5,810 nucleotides of DNA from Hyphomicrobiales bacterium (GTDB taxonomy: Bacteria; Pseudomonadota; Alphaproteobacteria; Rhizobiales; Kaistiaceae), in assembly GCA_017305815.1 (NCBI GenBank), contig JAFKJZ010000405.1, positions 1-5,810 of the forward strand, written 5' to 3'. The translations under genes and the position numbers were made by a program. Position 1 is the stretch's first letter. Every line of letters begins with the position of its first letter. The notes beneath the pieces were generated by a model that made no database searches, was not told the DNA's origin, and saw only the letters and a program-made list of their open reading frames with translations. Below, one piece after another: positions 1 to 5,519 of this stretch.

Positions 1-2
1 TC

Positions 3-236
3 GCGGCAGCGTTCGTTGCCAAGATCGGCATTTTCGGCCAGCCGGCGTGGCGGCTCTTCCTCACCACGGGTGTCCTCGGCGGCTTCACGACCTTCTCGGC
101 CTTCGCGCTCGACACGGCCTATTTGTGGGAGCGCGACGACTGGGGGCTCGCCATGCTCTATGTCGGCGGCTCGGTCGCGGTGTCGCTGGCCGCCGTCTTC
201 GCCGGGCTCTGGCTCGTCAGGGGCCTCGCCGGGTGA
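3..236 (+). CDS. crcB: Fluoride channel CrcB/Fluc, 3' end (partial)
   Basis: This is the C-terminal 77 residues of a CrcB/Fluc protein; the 5' part lies before the window. Fluc proteins are small inner-membrane dual-topology dimers that let fluoride leave the cell. The family signature is clear: TTGVLGGFTTFSAFALDT, matching the usual G-x-x-GG-x-TTFS-x-F block that forms the break in the third helix, with the central Na+ site and pore phenylalanines. A final hydrophobic helix follows, rich in Val, Leu, Ala and Gly and reading roughly LYVGGSVAVSLAAVFAGLWL, before TGA. The frame is open from the first complete codon. It lies 34 nt upstream of the pseudouridine synthase on the same strand, so they may share a transcript. 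No crcB-type fluoride riboswitch can be seen, because the gene's 5' region is absent. Family assignment is confident; the full length is unknown. Confidence 0.93.
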   Translation, partial: AAAFVAKIGIFGQPAWRLFLTTGVLGGFTTFSAFALDTAYLWERDDWGLAMLYVGGSVAVSLAAVFAGLWLVRGLAG

Positions 237-270
237 TATGAGCCGCGCTCGAACTTGAGGTGGATCGAGA

Positions 271-1272
271 ATGGCGAGCGTCGTCACCCGCACCGTAGCC
301 CCCGACGAGGCCGATATGCGCCTCGACCGCTGGTTCAAGCAGCATTATCCGGGATTGGCCTTCGGCCATCTGCAGAAGCTGCTGCGCTCCGGCCAGGTGC
401 GCGTCGATGGCGGCCGCGCCAAGACCAATGACCGCGTCAATCCGGGCCAGGTGGTGCGGATTCCACCGCTCGGCGTCGATGCGGCCGGCGGCAGCCCGCA
501 TGTCGCGCGCCCGCTCGGCGCGCGCGGCAGCGCCGCCGACGCGCTGATGGCGATGTGCCTCTACGAAGACGACCAGGTCTATGTCTTCAACAAGCCGCAG
601 GGCCTCGCCGTCCAGGGCGGTTCCGGCCTGACGACGCATGTCGACGGCATGCTCGAAGCGCTGCGCGACACCAAGGACCAGAAGCCGCGCCTCGTGCACC
701 GGCTCGACCGCGAGACGACCGGCGTGCTGGTCGTCGCCAAGACGCGCCTTGCCGCCTCGAAGCTGGCGGCGAGCTTCCGCGCCCGCTCGACGAAGAAGAT
801 CTACTGGGCGCTGGTCAAGGGCGTGCCGCGCCCGCCGCAGGGCCGGGTCTCGACCTGGCTTGCGCGCGACGGCGGCCCCGCCGGCGACAAGATGAAGATC
901 GCCCGCCATGGCGAGGACGACGCCAGCCATGCCGTGTCGCTCTACTCGGTGGTCGATATCGCCGGGCAGGGGCTCGCCTGGCTGACCATGCGCCCCGTCA
1001 CCGGCCGCACGCACCAGCTGCGCGCCCACGCCGCCCATATCGGCCATCCGATCATCGGCGATCCCAAATATTTCGAGGCGGATACGAACTGGGAGTTCCC
1101 GGGCGGCATCCAGAACAAGCTGCACCTGCATGCGCGCCGGATCATCATGCCGCATCCGTCGGGCAACGGCGTGCTCGACGTGACGGCGCCCCTGCCGCCG
1201 CATATGGTCCAGAGCTGGAACCTGCTCGGCTTCGACAAGGACCTGGGCGATACGGGTGAAGAGGATGAGTGA
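271..1272 (+). CDS. rluC: RluA-family 23S rRNA pseudouridine synthase (RluC type)
   Basis: This 333-residue protein probably isomerises uridines to pseudouridine in 23S rRNA during large-subunit assembly in the cytoplasm. An N-terminal S4 RNA-binding domain occupies about residues 15-65 (MRLDRWFKQHYP through GQVVRIP). The catalytic domain follows: NKPQGLAVQGG at 107-117, the family-defining HRLDRETTG at 143-151 with catalytic Asp146, and GRTHQLR at 245-251. The C-terminal tail is acidic (GEEDE). The ATG at 271 is favoured because GAGGTGG at 257-263 sits 7 nt upstream. The length is close to E. coli RluC (about 320). RluC, RluD and RluA share these motifs, so the exact target uridines cannot be read from sequence. 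RluC is the usual assignment for alphaproteobacterial members with this S4-containing layout, and the symbol is less certain than the family. The 3' end overlaps the start of atp12. Confidence 0.92.
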   Translation: MASVVTRTVAPDEADMRLDRWFKQHYPGLAFGHLQKLLRSGQVRVDGGRAKTNDRVNPGQVVRIPPLGVDAAGGSPHVARPLGARGSAADALMAMCLYEDDQVYVFNKPQGLAVQGGSGLTTHVDGMLEALRDTKDQKPRLVHRLDRETTGVLVVAKTRLAASKLAASFRARSTKKIYWALVKGVPRPPQGRVSTWLARDGGPAGDKMKIARHGEDDASHAVSLYSVVDIAGQGLAWLTMRPVTGRTHQLRAHAAHIGHPIIGDPKYFEADTNWEFPGGIQNKLHLHARRIIMPHPSGNGVLDVTAPLPPHMVQSWNLLGFDKDLGDTGEEDE

Positions 1273-2083
1273 GCCTGGCAAGGACACGGGGCCGAAGGGC
1301 GGCCGGCTTGCCGATATCGGCGCCGGCGACGACGACGAGGGCGCGAAGCCGCGTGTCGCGCCGGAAAAGCTCGACGCTCCGAAGCTGCCGAAGCGCTTCT
1401 ACGCGAACGCCGCCATAGCCCCCGCCGAGGGCGGCGGCTATCTGGTCCAGCTCGACGGCCGCTCGCTGCGGACGCCCTCCAAGGCCGTGCTCGCCGTGCC
1501 GGACGAAGCGATCGCGGCGGCGATCGTCGCCGAATGGGCAGGGCAGGGCGAGGTGATCGATCCCGGCTCGATGCCGGTGACGCGCCTCGTCAACTCGGCG
1601 CTCGACGGCGTCTCCCGCGAGCCGGAGGCAACCCGCGCCGAGATCCTGCGCTATGCCGGGTCGGACCTGCTCTGCTATCGCGCCGACGGACCGGCCAAGC
1701 TGGATGCCCTGCAGGACGAATTCTGGTCGCCGCTGATCGGCTGGATGCAGGAACGCTTCCATGCCCGCTTCGTGCTCGCCCAGGGCATCGTGCATGTCGA
1801 GCAGTTCCCGGAGACGATCGAGGCGGTCGACGTGGCGCTCGGCGATCTCGACATCCTTCGCCTGGCGGCGCTCAACACGATCACGACGCTGACCGGCTCC
1901 GCCATTCTGGCTGTCGCCGTGCTGCATCGCCGCCTGACGGCCGAGGAGGCCTGGGCGGCGGCGCATGTCGACGAAGACTACCAGATCGGCCTCTGGGGCG
2001 AGGACGAGGAAGCCAGCGCGCGCAGGGCCGGGCGCTGGAAGGAAATGCAGGCCGCGGCGCTGGTTCTGGCCGCACGGGGATAG
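1265..2083 (+). CDS. Atp12-family F1-ATPase assembly chaperone
   Basis: From ATG 1265 this is a 272-residue Atp12-family protein (Pfam ATP12). In mitochondria Atp12 binds the free F1 alpha subunit until it pairs with beta, and the alphaproteobacterial homologue is inferred to do the same for the cytoplasmic F1 sector. After a charged, low-complexity N-terminus come the family hallmarks: PKRFYANAAIAP (about residues 42-53), LDGRSLRTPSKA (63-74), AEWAGQGEVIDPGSMPVTRL (about 89-108) and NSALDGV. The mid-region GSDLLCYRADGP and the C-terminal HVDEDYQIGLWGEDEEA also fit. Start choice is uncertain. ATG 1265 lies inside the last codons of rluC (ATGAGTGA), and a purine run directly abuts it rather than sitting at normal Shine-Dalgarno distance. 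An in-frame GTG at 1256 has AAGGA about 14 nt upstream. Either way translation is probably coupled to rluC. The stop TAG overlaps the ribosome binding site of pccB. Confidence 0.9.
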   Translation: MSEPGKDTGPKGGRLADIGAGDDDEGAKPRVAPEKLDAPKLPKRFYANAAIAPAEGGGYLVQLDGRSLRTPSKAVLAVPDEAIAAAIVAEWAGQGEVIDPGSMPVTRLVNSALDGVSREPEATRAEILRYAGSDLLCYRADGPAKLDALQDEFWSPLIGWMQERFHARFVLAQGIVHVEQFPETIEAVDVALGDLDILRLAALNTITTLTGSAILAVAVLHRRLTAEEAWAAAHVDEDYQIGLWGEDEEASARRAGRWKEMQAAALVLAARG

Positions 2084-2086
2084 GAG
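2082..2086 (+). promoter_or_regulatory. Ribosome binding site of pccB overlapping the atp12 stop
   Basis: AGGAG at 2082-2086 lies 6 nt before the GTG at 2093 and shares bases with the TAG stop (2081-2083) of the upstream gene. This supports the GTG as the true pccB start and suggests that ribosomes finishing atp12 can help initiate pccB. Confidence 0.75.
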
Positions 2087-2092
2087 ACAAGC

Positions 2093-3625
2093 GTGAAGCA
2101 CGTCCTGGCTGAACTCGAGAAGCGTCGCGCCGAGGCTCGGCTCGGCGGCGGCGAGAAGCGGATCGCGGCCCAGCATGCCAAGGCCAAGCTGACGGCGCGC
2201 GAGCGCCTGGACGTGCTGCTCGACGAAGGGTCGTTCGAGGAGTTCGACATGTATGTCGAGCACCGCGGCACCGATTTCGGCATGGACAGGACCAAGATCC
2301 CCGGCGACGGCGTCGTCACCGGCTGGGGCACGATCAACGGCCGCGCCGTCTTCGTGTTCGCCAAGGACTTCACCGTCTTCGGCGGTTCGCTGTCGGAAGC
2401 ACATGCCGCCAAGATCACGAAGATCCAGGACATGGCGCTGAAGAACCGCGCGCCGATCATCGGCTTGTTCGACGCCGGCGGCGCCCGCATCCAGGAAGGT
2501 GTCGCGGCGCTTGGCGGCTATGGCGAGGTGTTCCAGCGCAACGTGCTGGCCTCCGGCGTCATCCCGCAGATCTCGGTCATCATGGGGCCTTGCGCCGGCG
2601 GCGACGTCTATTCGCCGGCCATGACTGACTTCATCTTCATGGTGCGCGATTCGACCTACATGTTCGTCACCGGCCCGGACGTGGTGAAGACGGTCACCAA
2701 CGAGACGGTGACGGCGGAGGAACTGGGCGGCGCCTCGATCCACACCGCGCGCTCGTCGATCGCCGACGGCGCCTATGACAACGATGTCGAGACGCTGCTC
2801 GAGATGCGGCGGCTGATCGACCTGCTGCCGCTGAACAATGGCGGCGACATTCCCGAGATCGAGAGCTTCGATGCGGCCGACCGCATCGAGATGTCGCTCG
2901 ACACGCTCGTGCCCGACAACGCCAACAAGCCCTATGACATCAAGGAACTGATCCTCAAGACGGTCGATGAGGGCGATTTCTTCGAGATCCAGGCGGCCTT
3001 CGCGAAGAACATCGTCACAGGCTTCGGCCGCATCGAGGGCCGCACGGTCGGCTTCGTCGCCAACCAGCCGATGGTGCTCGCCGGCGTGCTGGACAGCGAC
3101 GCCTCGCGCAAGGCGGCCCGCTTCGTGCGCTTCTGCGACGCGTTCTCCATTCCCATCGTCACCTTCGTCGACGTGCCGGGCTTCCTGCCGGGCACGGCGC
3201 AGGAATATGGCGGGCTGATCAAGCACGGCGCCAAGCTGCTCTTCGCCTATGGCGAGGCGACGGTACCCAAGATCACCGTCATCACGCGAAAAGCCTATGG
3301 CGGCGCCTATGACGTCATGGCCTCGAAGCACCTGCGCGGCGATTTGAACTATGCCTGGCCCACGGCGCAGATCGCGGTGATGGGCGCCAAGGGCGCGGTC
3401 GAGATCATCTTCCGCGCCGAGACGGGCGACGCCGAGGGGCTGGCGGCGCGCGCCAAGGAATATGAGGATCGCTTCCTCTCGCCCTTCGTTGCGGCCGAGC
3501 GCGGCTATATCGACGAGGTGATCATGCCGCACTCGACCCGCCGCCGCATCGCCCGCGGCCTCCGCCTCCTGCGCAACACGGCGCTGGAGAACCCCTGGAC
3601 GAAGCACGACAACATCCCACTCTGA
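2093..3625 (+). CDS. pccB: Propionyl-CoA carboxylase, beta (carboxyltransferase) subunit
   Basis: This 510-residue biotin-dependent carboxyltransferase moves CO2 from carboxybiotin to propionyl-CoA, giving methylmalonyl-CoA for entry to the TCA cycle. It works in a complex with the biotin carboxylase/carrier subunit PccA, which is not in this window. The N-terminal crotonase-fold half carries [19 protein letters not shown] (about 32-50) and [20 protein letters not shown] from residue 165, an oxyanion-hole loop. The C-terminal half carries [16 protein letters not shown] (GFLPG at 363-367) and [13 protein letters not shown] (400-412). The Asp407 position in GGAYDVM is, from recall of actinobacterial work, the one linked to propionyl versus acetyl preference, and Asp is the PCC-like residue. 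The C-terminus [12 protein letters not shown] is typical of PccB, and the length matches the family. GTG at 2093 has a good ribosome site 6 nt upstream. Methylcrotonyl-CoA carboxylase beta is a less likely alternative. Confidence 0.96.
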   Translation: MKHVLAELEKRRAEARLGGGEKRIAAQHAKAKLTARERLDVLLDEGSFEEFDMYVEHRGTDFGMDRTKIPGDGVVTGWGTINGRAVFVFAKDFTVFGGSLSEAHAAKITKIQDMALKNRAPIIGLFDAGGARIQEGVAALGGYGEVFQRNVLASGVIPQISVIMGPCAGGDVYSPAMTDFIFMVRDSTYMFVTGPDVVKTVTNETVTAEELGGASIHTARSSIADGAYDNDVETLLEMRRLIDLLPLNNGGDIPEIESFDAADRIEMSLDTLVPDNANKPYDIKELILKTVDEGDFFEIQAAFAKNIVTGFGRIEGRTVGFVANQPMVLAGVLDSDASRKAARFVRFCDAFSIPIVTFVDVPGFLPGTAQEYGGLIKHGAKLLFAYGEATVPKITVITRKAYGGAYDVMASKHLRGDLNYAWPTAQIAVMGAKGAVEIIFRAETGDAEGLAARAKEYEDRFLSPFVAAERGYIDEVIMPHSTRRRIARGLRLLRNTALENPWTKHDNIPL

Positions 3626-3645
3626 GCCGATTGGCGAGCTAGTCG

Positions 3646-4044
3646 TCAGGCGATCAGTTCGGTTGCGACGCCACGACTTTGGGCGATCGATGCCAGCTTT
3701 CGGTCCGCTGTGCCAAGCACTGCCTGTTCGGCGCCGGCCAGCGCCAGATACAGGCAATCATAAACCGGGTGCTGCGCGTCGCAGGCAATGGCGATCGCGC
3801 TGTCGAGCAACTCCACGGATGGGACGATCCTGTCGATGACAAGGGGCGCCTCCTTGAGGAGCAGGCGCGCCATGTCGCAGTCCATACGGCCGGCCTGAAC
3901 ATAGCGCCAGAGCGCGTTGGCCGTTTCGACCAGAATTATGTCGGGGGCGCTCAACGGGTGCCCTTCGATCCATTCGACAGCAGCCGCGGAGCCCTCGGTG
4001 CGGACGAGCGCGCGGACCAGTATGCTCGCATCAACGACGGCCAT
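3646..4044 (-). CDS. vapC: VapC/FitB-type PIN-domain toxin ribonuclease
   Basis: This 132-residue PIN-domain protein is the usual length for VapC. Such toxins are Mg2+-dependent ribonucleases, often cutting tRNA or rRNA, and are silenced by their cognate antitoxin. The four acidic metal ligands are all present: Asp5 (AVVDAS), Glu40 (LVETANALWR), Asp96 (HPVYDCLYLALA) and Asp114 (LGTADRKL), so the active site looks intact. The start is ATG 4044, which gives the standard short N-terminus. The frame stays open upstream, but that extension only reads antitoxin DNA out of frame. The start lies inside vapB (14-nt overlap) with only a weak Shine-Dalgarno, so translation is probably coupled. It is convergent with pccB, with 20 nt between the two stops and no clear terminator there. 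The RNA target cannot be predicted from sequence. Confidence 0.93.
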   Translation of the reverse strand: MAVVDASILVRALVRTEGSAAAVEWIEGHPLSAPDIILVETANALWRYVQAGRMDCDMARLLLKEAPLVIDRIVPSVELLDSAIAIACDAQHPVYDCLYLALAGAEQAVLGTADRKLASIAQSRGVATELIA

Positions 4045-4273
4045 GATCGCCGTCTCGATCCTCGCGAATCCACGGCGTCGGGTCGGGCATTGCCGGCTCC
4101 ATTCGAGCGCGCAATTCCTGCAGCCGGGCCAGCGCCTCTGCCTTCCGGTCGCGGGCATAGTCGGCGACGAGATCGCGCAGCGCCTGCTCGGTCGACTTGC
4201 CTTCGGATCGCGCGCGCTGCTTGAAGCGCGCGGCGACGTCGTCTTCGATATTTCGGACCAGCATCTGTGCCAT
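4031..4273 (-). CDS. vapB: VapB/FitA-type ribbon-helix-helix antitoxin
   Basis: This 80-residue antitoxin binds and inhibits the VapC encoded just downstream and should bind its own promoter as a dimer. The N-terminal part (MAQMLVRNIEDDVAARF, then QRARSEGKSTEQALRDLV) fits a FitA-like ribbon-helix-helix: a beta strand with Arg7, two helices, and the S/T-E-x-x-L cap of helix 2. The C-terminal part is charged, with PDPTPWIREDRD as the likely toxin-groove segment. The start at 4273 is preferred over an in-frame ATG at 4285. GGAG sits exactly 6 nt upstream of 4273, and Arg7 then falls at the same position as the DNA-contacting Arg of FitA (from recall). It overlaps vapC by 14 nt. Upstream lies a perfect inverted repeat that is the probable operator. 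Confidence 0.9.
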   Translation of the reverse strand: MAQMLVRNIEDDVAARFKQRARSEGKSTEQALRDLVADYARDRKAEALARLQELRARMEPAMPDPTPWIREDRDGDHGRR

Positions 4274-4279
4274 GAAAAG

Positions 4280-4283
4280 CTCC
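4280..4283 (-). promoter_or_regulatory. Ribosome binding site deciding the vapB start
   Basis: GGAG on the - strand lies 6 nt before ATG 4273, selecting that start over ATG 4285. Its first two bases are also the outermost bases of the inverted-repeat operator, so protein bound to the operator would lie right up against this site. Confidence 0.65.
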
Positions 4284-4306
4284 ATGCTATCTTGGTGATA
4301 GCATGG
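4282..4306. promoter_or_regulatory. Inverted-repeat operator of the vapBC module (FitA-like half-sites)
   Basis: There is a perfect 10-bp inverted repeat: CCATGCTATC (4282-4291), spacer TTGGT (4292-4296), GATAGCATGG (4297-4306). It sits 8 nt upstream of the vapB start codon. Ribbon-helix-helix antitoxins bind inverted repeats in their own promoters, alone or with the toxin, so autoregulation is the natural reading. The half-site TGCTATC(A/T) matches the target I recall for gonococcal FitA, though the spacer there is longer. A hairpin in the leader RNA is an alternative, since the repeat could also fold, but no terminator-like U tract follows. The repeat itself is seen directly; its function is inferred. 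Confidence 0.75.
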
Positions 4307-4328
4307 TCCTTCACGGCGTATTTCGCAA
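4300..4328 (-). promoter_or_regulatory. Weak candidate promoter for vapBC
   Basis: On the - strand a TTGCGA hexamer (4328-4323) is followed after 17 nt by CATGCT (4305-4300). Only the -35-like element is a fair sigma-70 match; the -10-like element matches at three of six positions and lies in the operator arm. It is placed where an autorepressed promoter should be, but the match is weak. Read-through from the folate operon could also supply transcription. Confidence 0.25.
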
Positions 4329-4332
4329 GCCG

Positions 4333-4347
4333 GCCCTCGGGCAGGGC
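4333..4347 (-). terminator. Small hairpin after folK, possible weak terminator
   Basis: GCCCT and AGGGC form a perfect 5-bp stem around a 5-nt loop, starting 7 nt after the folK stop on the transcribed strand. No run of U follows (the transcript continues CGGCTTGCG), so it is at best a weak or factor-assisted terminator. A stem this short can occur by chance in GC-rich DNA. Confidence 0.2.
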
Positions 4348-4354
4348 AATTCGG

Positions 4355-4837
4355 CTAGAGCGTGCCGACCTTGCGGATGTCGTCGGCTTCGACCTCGGCG
4401 AGGATGGCGTGGATCGTACGACCCGCCACCATCGCCTGCGGCGCGATTTCCGCGAGCGGCACCAGCACGAAGGCGCGTTCGGTCATGCGCGGGTGCGGCA
4501 CGATCAGGCCTTCCTCGTCGATGGCGGCATCGCCATAGAGCAGCACGTCGATATCGAGCGTGCGCGGTCCCCAGCGGATGGCGCGCTCGCGGCCGTGGTC
4601 GCGCTCGATGCGCAGGCTGAGATCGAGCACCGCGCGCGCCGACAGCGTCGTATAGAGCTCGATGCAGGCGTTGAGATACGGTCCCTGCGGCACCGGTCCC
4701 CAGGGCGGGGTCTCGTAAAGCGAGGAGATCGCCGTGACGTGCACACCCGGCGTCGCCGCCAGCGCGGAAATGGCGGCGCGCAGCATCGCTTCGCGGTCGC
4801 CGAGATTGCTGCCGAGGCCGAGGTAAACCTTAGTCAC
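4355..4837 (-). CDS. folK: 2-amino-4-hydroxy-6-hydroxymethyldihydropteridine pyrophosphokinase (HPPK)
   Basis: This 160-residue enzyme transfers pyrophosphate from ATP to 6-hydroxymethyl-7,8-dihydropterin, making the substrate that dihydropteroate synthase joins to p-aminobenzoate. The family motifs are complete: GLGSNLGDR (7-15), SSLYETPPWGP (38-48) with the pterin/ATP loop, GPYLNACIEL (52-61), RWGPRTLDIDVLLYGD (88-103) with Mg2+ ligands Asp95 and Asp97, and VPHPRMTERAFVLVPLAEIAP. The start is GTG 4837 within GTGACTAA, overlapping the folB stop by 8 nt, with GGGAG (4845-4849) 7 nt upstream. The length and motif positions match E. coli FolK closely. It is the last gene of the folP-folB-folK operon, and the toxin-antitoxin module follows on the same strand. 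Confidence 0.96.
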   Translation of the reverse strand: MTKVYLGLGSNLGDREAMLRAAISALAATPGVHVTAISSLYETPPWGPVPQGPYLNACIELYTTLSARAVLDLSLRIERDHGRERAIRWGPRTLDIDVLLYGDAAIDEEGLIVPHPRMTERAFVLVPLAEIAPQAMVAGRTIHAILAEVEADDIRKVGTL

Positions 4838-5201
4838 GGGGACGCTCCCGCTCGATCTCGATCGAGATCACCCCGGTCGCCAGCGGCACGGGCGCTTCCG
4901 GCTTGGTCACGCGCACGGTCAGCCGCTCCACGGGCGGGTAGGTCTCGAACACCGCCTTGGCGATCGCTTCGGCCAGCGCCTCGATCAGCTTGTAGCGGTG
5001 CGTGCGGCCGATCTCCTCGATCAGCACTGCCATCTCGCCATAGTGCACGGTCTTGGTCAGGTCGTCGGTGCGTCCGGCCTCGGCGAGGTCCAGTTCGGCG
5101 GTGACGTCGACGCGGAAACGCTGGCCCAGCACGGCTTCCTCCGGCAGCACGCCGTGGAAGCCGAAGAAGCGCAGGTCGTTGATGAAGATGCGGTCGGTCA
5201 T
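4830..5201 (-). CDS. folB: Dihydroneopterin aldolase
   Basis: This 123-residue enzyme cleaves 7,8-dihydroneopterin to 6-hydroxymethyl-7,8-dihydropterin and glycolaldehyde, the step before FolK. It is a T-fold protein that normally forms an octamer. Motifs are FFGFHGVLPEE (12-22), the HYGEM block with Tyr54, KLIEALAEAIA (71-81) with pterin-anchoring Glu74, and VTKPEAPVP with Lys100. Glu22, Tyr54, Glu74 and Lys100 fall at the same numbers as the active-site residues I recall for the S. aureus enzyme, so catalysis should be intact. The ATG at 5201 overlaps the folP stop as ATGA and has little Shine-Dalgarno of its own, which points to translational coupling with folP. That coupling matters because folP is broken by an inversion in this sequence. 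Confidence 0.95.
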   Translation of the reverse strand: MTDRIFINDLRFFGFHGVLPEEAVLGQRFRVDVTAELDLAEAGRTDDLTKTVHYGEMAVLIEEIGRTHRYKLIEALAEAIAKAVFETYPPVERLTVRVTKPEAPVPLATGVISIEIERERPRD

Positions 5202-5518
5202 TGAGGTTCGCGGCTGGAGAGAATGGCGTCCGTGACGGCGAGCGCGTCGCGGTGGGCGGCGACGTCGTGCACGCGGAAGGAGGAAACGCCCTTCGCGGCG
5301 GCCAGGACATTGGTGGCGAGCGTGCCGGCGAGCCGCTGCTTGGGCTCTCGGCCGGTGATCTCGCCGATGAAGCGCTTGCGCGAGACGCCGAGCAGCACGG
5401 GGAATCCGAGCGCGACGATCTCGTCGATGCGGTCGAGGATCAGGAGGTTCTCGGCCAGACCCTTGCCGAAGCCGATGCCCGGATCGAGCACGATCCGGTG
5501 GGCGGGGATGCCGGCGCC
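5198..5518 (-). CDS. folP: Dihydropteroate synthase, C-terminal half (interrupted by inversion)
   Basis: This is the C-terminal 105 or so residues of DHPS, which joins 6-hydroxymethyldihydropterin pyrophosphate to p-aminobenzoate and is the sulfonamide target. Recognisable sequence begins at AGIPAHRIVLDPGIGFGKG and runs through GFPVLLGVSRKRFIG (substrate-binding Ser-Arg-Lys at about 5369-5383) and GTLATNVLAAAKG to RVHDV (about 5261-5275), the conserved Arg-x-His pocket. It ends in REPQ and TGA, overlapping folB by 4 nt. Upstream of the AGIP segment the - strand stays open to an ATG at 5743, giving an apparent 181-residue ORF. However, its first 70 or so residues (rich in Arg, Gly and Asp) are not DHPS: they are the antisense of DHPS coding sequence on the + strand. 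The true N-terminal and central parts are therefore missing from this strand. Confidence 0.9.
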   Translation of the reverse strand, partial: GAGIPAHRIVLDPGIGFGKGLAENLLILDRIDEIVALGFPVLLGVSRKRFIGEITGREPKQRLAGTLATNVLAAAKGVSSFRVHDVAAHRDALAVTDAILSSREPQ

Positions 5519-5519
5519 G
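5512..5519. repeat. 8-bp palindrome at the folP inversion junction
   Basis: CGGCGCCG is a perfect 8-bp palindrome lying exactly where homology to DHPS switches from the - strand (reading GAGIPAHR outward to the left) to the + strand (reading GAAEVD to the right). The breakpoint cannot be placed more precisely inside it, because both strands read the same there. Such short GC palindromes are common by chance in DNA of this composition, but coincidence with the strand switch suggests microhomology-driven joining. Confidence 0.6.

Noticed and set aside
16..258. Short + strand frames at 16-258 and 47-241 over the left edge
   Set aside because: They overlap the crcB reading frame, which carries the GGFTTFS signature. 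The alternative frames are Ser/Arg/Pro-rich with no motif.
217..1287. A 356-codon open frame on the - strand opposite rluC
   Set aside because: It is the antisense shadow of a pseudouridine synthase with all family motifs on the + strand, and it shows no domain-like sequence.
3626..3645. Possible bidirectional terminator between the convergent pccB and vapC stops
   Set aside because: Only 20 nt separate the stops and I could not find a convincing stem or a T run on either strand.
1145..3757. An 870-codon open frame on the - strand opposite atp12 and pccB
   Set aside because: It is antisense to two strongly supported genes and its translation is Arg/Asp/Gly/Ala/His-rich with no recognisable motif. 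Long stop-free antisense frames are expected in GC-rich DNA with G/C third positions.
3646..4314. A 222-codon version of VapC starting upstream of the antitoxin
   Set aside because: The extra 90 residues are the antitoxin DNA read in the wrong frame. The PIN domain begins properly at ATG 4044 and the standard VapC length is about 130 residues.
3917..5104. A 395-codon open frame on the + strand opposite vapBC, folK and folB
   Set aside because: It runs antisense through four genes with clear catalytic motifs, and its low-complexity Arg/Ala/Ser tail is typical of a shadow frame.
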